64,000 bases of DNA from assembly GCF_022170785.1 (NCBI RefSeq), contig NZ_CP081870.1:422001-486000 (forward strand). The letters run 5' to 3'. Under the pieces are notes generated by a model. The model ran no database searches. It was given only the letters and a program-made list of their open reading frames with translations, and was not told where the DNA came from. This document shows, piece after piece, positions 35,649 through 43,954 of the stretch (its first letter is position 1; each line of letters begins with the position of its first letter). This DNA is from Rossellomorea marisflavi. GTDB taxonomy: Bacteria > Bacillota > Bacilli > Bacillales > Bacillaceae_B. A program made the translations under genes and the position numbers.

Positions 35649-36707
35649 CGTCTGTAATTTTTTCTCCAATACGGAGGAATGGTGAATCTCCAGGGTCTGG
35701 ATCCCTTTCAGTTCTTCAAGCAGGTCATGTATGGATAACAATTCGTATAAGAGAACGGATTCGCATGAGAAATGTTTGACCTGTTTTCCTTTAAGGAATT
35801 CATGATCCTCCCAGAACTCTTCTAAAAGATCCTTCATGAGAACGAAGTGCTGTTCTGGAATTTCGAAAGAGGGGTGGTGTAGGATCCCCTTAAGGGACTG
35901 GATTGCCGAAATGATCCGTTCCTTCTCCTCTTGGCTGTACGAATAGCGGTTCATGGGGAGATAGATCAGATTTCCGATATGATAAAGGATCTGTCTCAAC
36001 AGGTTCAGCTTTTTATACTCGTAGTGGAAAAACCGGAGCTCTTTCCTGCTGGAGCGGTGTAGTTTCCACTCTTCCTTTTGATATTTGCAAAGGGTATCCG
36101 TTGCTTCGACTTCCTGGAGGATGTCGGCGAAAATGAGGCGGGTATCCCGGTGAAGGGAATGCTGCTTTAGCAGTTCCGAGCCTCTCCGCTCTAAAAGATT
36201 ACCGGTTTTGAAATATAAATTATGAATGCTCGCCGTGATTTTATCGGAATATTTAGGAGGTAGGACCCAAATGTTGACCACGGTTGAAACGATAAGCCCG
36301 ATCGTCGTGGTTCCGAGCCTGATGAAAAAAGTGGCTACATAATGATCATGGATTGTCGGGATCATGGCGATTCCTGTCAAGGTGGCGACCAGGATTCCGG
36401 GGGCAAGCTTCAGCCTGTGACAGGTGATGATTGTCAGCAGCGCGACGAATGCGTAGGTGATGGGGCGGTCTCCGAAAAAAGAAGACAAGACGACTGCGTA
36501 CAGGGCCCCGATGGCTGATGCCGGAAATCGGATGAACGCCTTTTTGATCGAATTGGTTGCCGTCGGCTCGATGGTGACGATGGCCGTGATGACCGCGAAC
36601 GTCGCTGGCCAGTTGAATAATTCACAAATGAGTGCAGTCAAAAAAACGGCAATGCCTGTCTTTGCAACGCGGCCGCCGACTAATCGAAAATGTTTGGAAA
36701 ATTGCAT
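35646..36707 (-). CDS. ygaE: YgaE family membrane protein (UPF0421, FUSC-like)
   Basis: A 353-residue protein. The N-terminal half has about four to five membrane segments (GRVAKTGIAVFLTALICELF, PATFAVITAIVTIEPT, PASAIGALYAVVLSSFFG) typical of aromatic-acid-exporter-like (ArAE/FUSC) proteins. The C-terminal half is a charged helical cytosolic domain. Function in B. subtilis is unknown; export of aromatic acids is inferred only from the family. AGAGGGTCC lies before the ATG. Monocistronic. Confidence 0.85.
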   Translation of the reverse strand: MQFSKHFRLVGGRVAKTGIAVFLTALICELFNWPATFAVITAIVTIEPTATNSIKKAFIRFPASAIGALYAVVLSSFFGDRPITYAFVALLTIITCHRLKLAPGILVATLTGIAMIPTIHDHYVATFFIRLGTTTIGLIVSTVVNIWVLPPKYSDKITASIHNLYFKTGNLLERRGSELLKQHSLHRDTRLIFADILQEVEATDTLCKYQKEEWKLHRSSRKELRFFHYEYKKLNLLRQILYHIGNLIYLPMNRYSYSQEEKERIISAIQSLKGILHHPSFEIPEQHFVLMKDLLEEFWEDHEFLKGKQVKHFSCESVLLYELLSIHDLLEELKGIQTLEIHHSSVLEKKLQT

Positions 36708-36804
36708 ATAGGACCCTCTTTATAGTGGAAGAATACGTACCTATCATTATAACGCTTTTCGTAGAATCTGTGTTTACTTTGAGTCCCGAAATAAAAAAAT
36801 AGTG

Positions 36805-36834
36805 ATAAAAAGGCCTGTCCACTTTGGACAGGCC
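36805..36834 (-). terminator. Intrinsic terminator of the receiver-like gene
   Basis: Read leftward: GGCCTGTCC, loop AAAGT, GGACAGGCC, then TTTTTA. Confidence 0.85.
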
Positions 36835-36847
36835 GTATATGAGAAAC

Positions 36848-37180
36848 TCATCTGAGAGGCAAAGGCCTTAAAACAATCTTGATCGAATGAGGCATCTGGT
36901 CGTTTTCTTGTGCCGCTTTGAGATAGCGGAACATATTCTTTCCACCTACTGAATTAGCAGAGTGGATCGTGATGCGTTCTGCAAATAGTTGGTGCTCCAC
37001 CATGGCATGAACCAGCATCAGCCCATTTCGGGTCTTGCTCTCGAGGTCATGATCGAGAGAGAGATGACCAATGGAATGATCGTACATAAGCTGCAGGCAC
37101 TCATCGATGTCTTTTGCAAGAATGTAACCTTGGGGACAGTGGCGATAATCGTCGAGAAACACATTTACTGTCATATACAT
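36848..37180 (-). CDS. Cyclic-phosphate-processing receiver (cREC) domain protein
   Basis: A 110-residue stand-alone domain. Conserved blocks: VFLDDYRHCP, HLSLDHDLES, GLMLVHAMVEH and ITIHSANSVGGKNMFRYLKAA. This is the cREC pattern proposed for processing cyclic or linear nucleotide phosphates in RNA-repair or conflict contexts; it is not a phospho-accepting response regulator. The start could be ATG 37180 or ATG 37174, and neither has a strong ribosome site. It is divergent from the histidine kinase gene. Confidence 0.75.
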   Translation of the reverse strand: MYMTVNVFLDDYRHCPQGYILAKDIDECLQLMYDHSIGHLSLDHDLESKTRNGLMLVHAMVEHQLFAERITIHSANSVGGKNMFRYLKAAQENDQMPHSIKIVLRPLPLR

Positions 37181-37199
37181 TCTACTTTCGTCATTTGAC

Positions 37200-37241
37200 T
37201 TAGGTTAAGCCTAACAGACCTATACCTATACTTATATAGGT
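37200..37241. promoter_or_regulatory. Two adjacent palindromes between cREC and kinase genes
   Basis: TTAGG/CCTAA spaced by TTAAG (37200-37214), and ACCTATA/TATAGGT spaced by CTTA (37224-37241). They sit in the 235-bp divergent region and could be operator sites. No regulator is identified. Confidence 0.4.
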
Positions 37242-37415
37242 AATTAGTGGTGTATTACAAATATATTTGTAGTTGGAAAGTCAGTCTTTTTAGCTTCGAA
37301 ACTTAAGATTCTGTCACTTTTACCATAATAGTTTGAAAACTGAAGAATAATAGAAGGAATATTCTCATTTCTTGTCGTATGAAGTAAAGACCATACTGCG
37401 TTGGGAGAGTTTCAG

Positions 37416-38705
37416 GTGATAATTGAAAAATTACTTTTTCACACGTTCATCATTCTTGCTCCGGTGTTAATCCAAACCTCCCTGCTCGAACATCATAAAT
37501 GGAGTAAGTCGCCCATCTTCACAGGGGTGCTAAACGGTTTAGCCACTCTGACATGCCTCGCATTCACATATGAATTCGCCGGTTTATACTGGGACTTCCG
37601 CTATGTCCCCCTCATTATTGCCATGGTCTATGGGGGCAGGAAGGCGGGACTCATCGTCCTTGCTTTCATGCTCATCGGACGGACGATCATGGGTGGTGAT
37701 ATCCTATTCCATGGCCTTGCCAGTGCGGTCATTGCCTCGGTGATCCCTTATTATTTCTCAAAAGGCTTCTGGAAGATGTCGCCCGTCAAACGGGTAGTTG
37801 CGGCCCAGTTCATCGGTTTATGGCCGATTGCTATCATTTTTCTCATGCTCTTTGTCTTTCATCTACCGTCACAATTTTTGAGTGAACTCCATTCCATTAC
37901 ATTCATCCTGCAGTTCGGCCTTGTCCAGGTGCTTGGAATCGGCATCGCCGCCCGCTTGAATGAATGGATGGTCGAGAAGAAGGTGATGAGGGAAGAAATC
38001 ATCAAATCGGAGAAATTGAATACGCTGGGTGAATTGGCTGCCAGCATCGCCCATGAAGTACGAAATCCCCTGACGGTCGTGAAGGGTTTCCTTCAGCTCA
38101 TGAAGCGTCAGTCAAAGGGGGAGGAGGATGAATATCTGGCCATCATCTTAAGTGAGCTTGGTAGGGCTGAAGAAATCATCAATGACTACTTGAATTTTGC
38201 AAAGCCGCAATTCGAGAAGGTGGAGCGGGTTCATATAAAGGAGATTCTATCGGAGGTATCTATCCTGTTGAATGCCTATGCCGTGAAGGAGAATGTTTTT
38301 TTGGAGAGCCACCTGGAGGATGACGGGATCCTCCTCACGGATCGGAATAAAATGAAACAGGCACTCATCAACTTTGTGAAGAATGCGATTGAAGCGACTC
38401 CGCCGAAAGGGTATGTGTCGATCGGTCTACAGGTCTCTGAAGAGAATGCCGTCATTACTGTGAAGGATACAGGAAAAGGAATGTCGAAAGAAGAGATAGC
38501 GAGGATCGGTACGATGTTCTATACCACAAAGAACCAGGGGACAGGACTAGGGACGTCGGTCTCCCTTAAAATCATCGAAACGATCGGCGGCCGTGTAAGG
38601 TATTCGAGTGAGGTGAAGAAAGGGACGACCGTCGAGATCATCCTTCCCCTCCGGAATGAAAAATTGAAAAAGGAACATGTCCTTTCCCGTCACTTAGATG
38701 CTTGA
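37416..38705 (+). CDS. Sporulation-type sensor histidine kinase (KinB-like)
   Basis: A 429-residue kinase, the length of B. subtilis KinB. The N-terminal 190 residues hold about six membrane segments (5TM-LYT-like sensor). The HisKA domain has phospho-acceptor His213 in ASIAHEVRNPLT. The ATPase domain has KNAIEA, DTGKGMS and GTGLGTSVSLKII. The best start is the GTG at 37416, preceded by GGGAGAG, six to seven bases away. Orphan kinase with no cognate regulator beside it, as expected for phosphorelay kinases feeding Spo0F. A KinB assignment over another sporulation kinase is likely but not proven. Confidence 0.82.
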   Translation: MIIEKLLFHTFIILAPVLIQTSLLEHHKWSKSPIFTGVLNGLATLTCLAFTYEFAGLYWDFRYVPLIIAMVYGGRKAGLIVLAFMLIGRTIMGGDILFHGLASAVIASVIPYYFSKGFWKMSPVKRVVAAQFIGLWPIAIIFLMLFVFHLPSQFLSELHSITFILQFGLVQVLGIGIAARLNEWMVEKKVMREEIIKSEKLNTLGELAASIAHEVRNPLTVVKGFLQLMKRQSKGEEDEYLAIILSELGRAEEIINDYLNFAKPQFEKVERVHIKEILSEVSILLNAYAVKENVFLESHLEDDGILLTDRNKMKQALINFVKNAIEATPPKGYVSIGLQVSEENAVITVKDTGKGMSKEEIARIGTMFYTTKNQGTGLGTSVSLKIIETIGGRVRYSSEVKKGTTVEIILPLRNEKLKKEHVLSRHLDA

Positions 38706-38722
38706 AATCTAAGTGTTTTTTC
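38691..38722 (+). terminator. Intrinsic terminator overlapping the kinase stop
   Basis: CACTTAGAT (38691-38699) pairs with ATCTAAGTG (38707-38715), then TTTTTTC. The stop codon lies in the loop. Confidence 0.88.
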
Positions 38723-38731
38723 ATTCCGGTC

Positions 38732-39328
38732 TCACGTTAATTTACCGTACATACGTTCTATGATAGGATAAAAGAAATGAATGACCGACCCTAATGTACA
38801 GGCGACGATGAGGGTGCCGATTCCGATGGAGCCGCCAGCCACGATGGCCAGGGTGATGGCAATGGCTTCGTTCAGGAGACGCGCGTGGTTGAGGTTCAGA
38901 CCGAAACGGTGATGAAGGGCCATCATGAGTGTATCCATCGGACTCGAAGGAAGCCCCGCCTGTAGATAGATGGAAATTCCAAGTCCGATCAGCGTAGTAC
39001 CAATGACGACAAAGAGGATCTGCGACGTCAGATCAGAGGGTACCAAGACGGTCACGGTCACTCTCAGCCAGAAATCAACGAGCTGGCCAATGAGGAAAAT
39101 CGACAGGGCGGCGAGCCATCTTGGTCGCTCTTTCAATAGAAACGCATTGACGCCGATCAGGATGCATCCGTTTAAAAAGATGCATGTCCCGATCGTAAGG
39201 TGGAACAAGCGTGATTCACCAACAGCCAGGGCGTCCCATGGACCCGCTCCCATATTGGCATGGATCACAAATGAAACGCCGAGTGATAAGCATAATAAAC
39301 CGATACTATAAAAAAGGAATCGAATCAT
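38732..39328 (-). CDS. YczE/YitT-type integral membrane protein
   Basis: A 198-residue protein with five membrane segments. Starts MIRFLFYSIGLLCLSLGVSF, followed by NMGAGPWDALAVG and GLPSSPMDTLMMALHHRFGLN, signatures shared by YczE and YyaS proteins. Function unknown; some relatives lie beside antibiotic genes. The frame extends 12 codons upstream, but ACGGAGG precedes the ATG at 39328. It is divergent from the nuclease-helicase gene. Confidence 0.82.
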   Translation of the reverse strand: MIRFLFYSIGLLCLSLGVSFVIHANMGAGPWDALAVGESRLFHLTIGTCIFLNGCILIGVNAFLLKERPRWLAALSIFLIGQLVDFWLRVTVTVLVPSDLTSQILFVVIGTTLIGLGISIYLQAGLPSSPMDTLMMALHHRFGLNLNHARLLNEAIAITLAIVAGGSIGIGTLIVACTLGSVIHFFYPIIERMYGKLT

Positions 39329-39409
39329 GTCTACCTCCGTTAACCGATGCTTGTCTCTATACATATGCCGGCAGTGGACAGAATAGAAGAAGAAAGGGAG
39401 GAGAACGCC

Positions 39410-41660
39410 ATGGATGCCGATATTGCATTATCTGTCAGGGAGCTCGTCGAGTTTGTCCTCAAGGCTGGGGATATCGATTCGCGATTTCAGCCTAGGTCAT
39501 CCATGCTCACTGGAACAAGGCTCCATCAAAAACTCCAGCGACGCTATGAAGAGCCCGATGAAAAAGAGGTTCACCTTAAAGGGAGAAAAGTCGTGGATGG
39601 AATCAGCTATCAGATTGAAGGCAGATGCGATGGGATCATACACCGTGAAGGAAAGATCATGGTGGAAGAAATCAAATCAACGGCCCGGAGCCTTGATGAA
39701 TTGGAGGAAGGGAAGCGGGTCCACTGGGCTCAGGCGGAGTGCTATGCCAGCCTCCTGACGGAAGAGCGGTGCTGGGATGCGATACATGTGAGGCTCACGT
39801 ATATCCACATAGGAACAGAAGAGACGAAATCATTTACCCGCGAGTATGACCGTGAAGAACTTCAGGGAATCATGATCGGTCTATTGCAGCGCTATACGCC
39901 GTTTGCAGAAGTGAGGTTGAGAAACGAGGAGAATCTGGAGGAGAGCCTCACCCGCCTTTCTTTTCCTTTCGAGACGTTCAGAAAGGGTCAACGTCAATTG
40001 GTAGGAGCCGTTTATAAGACCGTCACCGAAGGAAAGACTCTTTTTGCCAATGCCCCCACGGGGACAGGGAAGACGATTTCTACCTTATTTCCTGTCGTAA
40101 AAGAAGGAGGCAGGTGGTTTTACGCCACGGCCAAAACCATCTCGAGGACGGTGGCGGAAGATGCCGTCAAGCTGATGGAAGAAGGGGGCCTCTCCACCAG
40201 GGCATTGACCATCACGGCTAAGGACAAGATTTGCTTTAAAGATCAAACCATCTGCCAGCCCGATCATTGCGAATTTGCCTGTGGCCACTATGATCGCGTG
40301 AACGGGGCCATCCTGGATATCCTTCAGAAAGAGACCCTCATGACCAGACCGGTGATCGAGGAGTACGCAAAAGCACATCGTGTATGTCCGTTTGAATTTT
40401 CCATCGATCTATCGTATCTCGTTGAAGGGGTCATCGGAGATTATAATTATCTATTCGATCCACGAACATCGTTGAAGCGATTCAGTGATTCCTCTAAAAA
40501 GCAGACGACGCTCCTCATCGACGAAGCTCATAATCTCGTTCCGCGTGGGAGGGACATGCACTCTGCTTCCTTGACGTCCACGGTTTTCACAGCATTGGCA
40601 GCAACTGTGAAGGGAGAACTGAGCACGGCGATCCGTTCCCTCACGGAGGCTTTGAAAGGTGTAAGCCCCGGTACATATGAAGAAGTCGATTCAGGTGTCA
40701 CAGATGGGGTAAGGGCATTCGTGGAGGCTGCGGAAAAGGAACTTCCTCACATGGAAGGTGAAAGTCCTCTATTGGAGGCGTATTTTGAATCGACCCAATT
40801 CCTGCGCATCCTGCAGCTCTATTCAAAAGAACACCGGACATTGGTCACGCACGCAGCATGGGGCCGGGATCACCCTCAAGCTCATCTGCCTGGACCCGGC
40901 AGCTTTTTTGCATCAGGTGACGGCAGGGTATAAGGCGGCGGTCTTCTTTTCGGCGACCTTACATCCGTTTTCGTATTACTTCCATCAGCTTGGAGGAGAA
41001 GCGGAGGATTACCGATTTGTCATTCCGACCCCCTTCGATCATAGCCAGTGGCAAGTGGAAATCCAGCCTCTTTCCATACGCTTCAGGGACCGGGATCGCC
41101 ATTTTCCTCATCTGATGGAGTCGATCGTCAATCTCTTTAATCGAGTCGATGGAAATGGCCTCGTATTCTTTCCTTCCTACGCCTTCATGAGAAGAGCTTT
41201 TGATGCATTGGAAGGGTATGATTTATCGGCGAAGCTGATCATGCAGGAGCCGATGATGTCAGAAAAGGAAAGAGAAGAGTTCTTGGCTGAGTTCCAAGCA
41301 GGACGAGAGCAACCTGTATTGGGTCTTGCCGTCTTGGGAGGCATTTTTTCTGAAGGTATCGATTTGAAGGGTGAACGTTTGAAGCAGGTGGTGGTTGTCG
41401 GTGTCGGGCTCCCTCAACCTGATGAAGAACGGGAGCTGATGAAGTCCTATTTTAACTCTCTCGGAGTAAATGGATTTGCCTATGCCTACACCTACCCCGG
41501 ATTGAACAAAGTCTTTCAGTCTGGTGGAAGGCTGATCAGGACTGAAGAAGACCGAGGTGTCCTCAGGCTCATTGATGATCGCTATCTCTCAGGGGAATAT
41601 CAGAAGCTGCTGCTCGAGGAATGGCGACATTTCACTGTGGTGGGAGGTTCATGGACATAA
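39410..41660 (+). pseudogene. Nuclease-helicase of DinG/XPD type, frameshifted
   Basis: Two overlapping open frames together encode one protein of about 750 residues. The first (39410-40933) has a PD-(D/E)XK nuclease-like N-terminus (GRCDGII, then MVEEIKST), Walker A NAPTGTGKT, a Fe-S cysteine set (KICFKDQTICQPDHCEFAC) and the DEAH box LIDEAHNL. The second (in frame from 40758) carries LKLICLDPAAFL, AVFFSATLHP and motif VI QSGGRLIRTEEDRGVL. The +1 shift is near 40845-40875, for example one extra base in ACGCACGCAGC. GGGAGGAG fixes the start at 39410. It could be a genuine mutation or a sequencing error. Confidence 0.85.
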
Positions 41661-41690
41661 AAAAAGACCGCTACGGGAGCGGTCTTTTTG
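41658..41690. terminator. Intrinsic terminator
   Basis: AAAAAGACCGCT, loop ACGGG, AGCGGTCTTTTT. It works in both directions between the helicase and ferritin-like genes. Confidence 0.85.
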
Positions 41691-41700
41691 GACATTTCAA

Positions 41701-42138
41701 TTAGTTGAAAGAAGGGTCCTTAAGAAGACGATCGAATTCTTCCAAGTGGTGCGTTTCGTCGGCAATCATATCATCGAGCTTGATTCCGAGCTCCACAAGA
41801 CCAAGCTCTTCAGCCTGCTCTTTGCGTTTTTTGTAGCGTTCGATCGTGTCAGCTTCTGCTTTGCGTCCTTCAATGAGCATTTCTTTCACGTCATCCGTTT
41901 GTTTCACCTTTGCTGGAGTTGTTGTAGGGCTGCCTCCAAGGGTTTTGATTTTTTCTGCAAGGTATAGAGCATGTCCTTGCTCATCAGGAATCTCTTCTTC
42001 GAAGAAAGGTTTCAATACCTGTCTATATAAGCCGCTTACTACTGCTGCGTAGTTCGTGTAGAGGATAACTGCGGCATATTCATTTGCTAGATCTTCGTTC
42101 AGTCCTTCAATTAGTTCGTCAAGTTTTGCTTGATCCAT
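41701..42138 (-). CDS. Ferritin-like diiron protein
   Basis: A 145-residue four-helix protein. Candidate iron ligands are Glu20 (LANEYAAVILYTNY), Glu53 and His56 (PDEQGHALYLAEKIKTLGG), and Glu/His in the last helix (MIADETHHLEEF), arranged as in bacterioferritin/DPS-like proteins. It likely binds iron or protects against peroxide. AAAGGGTGG precedes the ATG. Single leftward gene whose upstream side borders the second hairpin-repeat array. Confidence 0.85.
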   Translation of the reverse strand: MDQAKLDELIEGLNEDLANEYAAVILYTNYAAVVSGLYRQVLKPFFEEEIPDEQGHALYLAEKIKTLGGSPTTTPAKVKQTDDVKEMLIEGRKAEADTIERYKKRKEQAEELGLVELGIKLDDMIADETHHLEEFDRLLKDPSFN

Positions 42139-42280
42139 TTGTAATTACCACCCTTTGTGTATGTTGTATGGTTATAATGTACCCGTTTCGCATGGAGATA
42201 AACCCCTTTTTTGCTGTGTGGGAGTGGGGGCGGCTTGTCAGAGTTGCTTATCCTTTTCATTTCTTTTGTGGTAAGGTGGC

Positions 42281-43029
42281 GTTTCGTTCCGCTGCACTCT
42301 GTGCGTATGAGTAGGGGTTTGCTGATTTGGAGCGGGGAATTGCCATCCTGTATTTTTATGAGTGTGTGGTGGTTAAGAGACCGTTCCGTTCCGCTACGGC
42401 CTCCCGCTTTCCATGGGCGTGCGGTGAGCCGCTTCGGCGTTGCCTGCAGGGTCTCACCCTGCCCGCTATTCCCATAGGAGTCGGGAGGCCTTCGCTGCAC
42501 TGCACTCTGAGTGGAGGAGAGGGGGTGTGCGGTTTGGAAACATGCTAACACCATCCAATTTTTTGTGAGTATGTAGAGGAGAAGAGCCCGTTCCGTTCCG
42601 CTGCGACCTCCCGCTTTCTATGGGGCGTGCGGTGAGCCGCTTCGGCGTTGCCTGCAGGGTCTCACCCTGCCCGCTATTCCCATAGGAGTCGGGAGGCCTT
42701 CGCTGCACTGCACTCTGAGTGGAGGAGAGGGGGTGTGCGGTTTGGAAACATGCTAACACCATCCAATTTTTTGTGAGTATGTAGAGGAGAAGAGCCCGTT
42801 CCGTTCCGCTGCGACCTCCCGCTTTCCATGGGGCGTGCGATGAGCCGCTTCGGCTGCGCCTGCAGGGTCTCACCTTGCCCGCTATTCCCATAGGAGTCGG
42901 GAGGCCTCCGCTGCACTGCACTTTGTGCGAAGGAGAGGGATGTACTAGTTCTGAATAGGGGATCGGCACCCAGTTTTTCAATGAATGTTTGGTTGGGAAG
43001 AGACCGTTCCGTTTGCTACACTTTGTACT
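42281..43029 (+). repeat. Hairpin-repeat array C
   Basis: Full units have cores at 42379-42510, 42586-42717 and 42795-42925. Units 1 and 2 share a 207-208 bp period with near-identical unit and linker over about 185 bp, a recent tandem duplication. Terminal arms GGCCTCCCG (42398-42406) and CGGGAGGCC (42482-42490) pair perfectly. Two short copies, at 42281-42305 (GTTTCGTTCCGCTGCACTCT) and 43003-43029, keep the outer head and tail but lack the hairpin module. Long leftward open frames through here are repeat artefacts. Confidence 0.9.
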
Positions 43030-43100
43030 CAGGAAGGGGCTCTGATAATTTGAACCCTCCATCCATGCATGGTTTTTCGTTCACCTCACCAAGTCCAACA

Positions 43101-43229
43101 GCACTGAGTGGATTGGAGCGGAAGGGATTTGACTCCTGCGGAAAAGGGGGATGATCGAGACCCCGCAGGCACGAGGAGGCTCGACATGCTCCCCGCGGAA
43201 AGCAAATCCCTGCAGCGCAAAGGAACGGA
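43101..43229 (-). repeat. Single inverted copy of the hairpin repeat (copy E)
   Basis: Reverse-orientation member with arms GGGATTTG (43124-43131) and CAAATCCC (43203-43210), perfectly complementary and different from array C next to it. Internal blocks ACTCCTGCGG, GAGACCCCGCAGG, GAGGAGGCTCGA and CCCCGCGGAAAGC match the family. Confidence 0.88.
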
Positions 43230-43328
43230 CTACCTTTCCACCACAGCCTTCACTAAGAACTATGAGGCCATTAATTCTAATTGCACCTGGGTGATATATT
43301 TCGAAGGCGCGGGCTGACCCGACATATT

Positions 43329-43480
43329 CCCTGCGGAAAGTACCCCTGAAGCGCAAAGGAACGGTCTTGTTTCCAACTTACCCTTCATTTAGGAAGATAT
43401 TGTCTTCAGCTATCATCATAACCATGATGTTTATTATTATTTCACCACAGAAATCAAATCTCTGAAAGCGGAAAGGAACG
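43329..43480 (-). repeat. Decayed hairpin-repeat fragments
   Basis: Two partial reverse copies: CCCTGCGGAAAG followed by GAAGCGCAAAGGAACGG (about 43329-43364), and a shorter remnant with GAAAGCGGAAAGGAACG (about 43456-43472). No gene is visible between 43030 and 43605. Confidence 0.6.
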
Positions 43481-43605
43481 CCTCATTCCTTCTTGAGCAT
43501 TCACAGTTACACTAACAAAGACAAATATAGAAGAACTGGCACCTCCATGAATATCTTTCACCAAGGTTGAAAATCCTAAAGATAAGAAACAGGAGGTGTT
43601 AAGCC

Positions 43606-43851
43606 ATGACAAAACGTGTAGGTGTTGAACAATCCCTTTCAAATGTAGTGCAAGCATTGCGTGAAAAAGGGTATGACGTCGTTGAACTCAAGAACGAACA
43701 AGATGTGAACGGCTGTGATTGCTGTGTCACGACAGGCTTGGATACAAACGTAATGGGAATGCAAAATACAACATTCAAAGGATCTGTCATTGAAGCGGAC
43801 GGTCTGACGGCCGATCAAGTATGTGAACAGGTCGACAGCAGAATGATGTAA
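43606..43851 (+). CDS. ykuS: YkuS family protein (UPF0180)
   Basis: An 81-residue protein with the UPF0180 sequence: RVGVEQSLSNVVQALREKGYDVVEL, then NGCDCCVTTGLDTNVMG. The length is standard. A compact alpha/beta fold; function unknown. CAGGAGGTG lies before the ATG. Monocistronic, with a following terminator. Confidence 0.9.
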   Translation: MTKRVGVEQSLSNVVQALREKGYDVVELKNEQDVNGCDCCVTTGLDTNVMGMQNTTFKGSVIEADGLTADQVCEQVDSRMM

Positions 43852-43852
43852 G

Positions 43853-43881
43853 AGAAGGGAGGCCACAGCCTTCCTTTTTTT
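43853..43881 (+). terminator. Intrinsic terminator of ykuS
   Basis: GAAGG and GGAGGC on the left, GCCTTCC on the right, followed by seven T. Confidence 0.7.
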
Positions 43882-43954
43882 ATTGAATAAAAAATCAGCC
43901 TTCCCCTCTATATGGTAAAATGAATGATATTTCCATATTGAGGGAGGGTTCGGC

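Noticed and set aside
42379-42925. CRISPR-like array
   Set aside because: Units are about 130 bp with 75-110 bp linkers that are themselves similar; there are no short identical repeats with unique spacers, and no cas genes.
42111-43062. Leftward open frames of 80-198 codons
   Set aside because: Products are tandem copies of the same peptide encoded by the hairpin repeats; no ribosome site or family resemblance.
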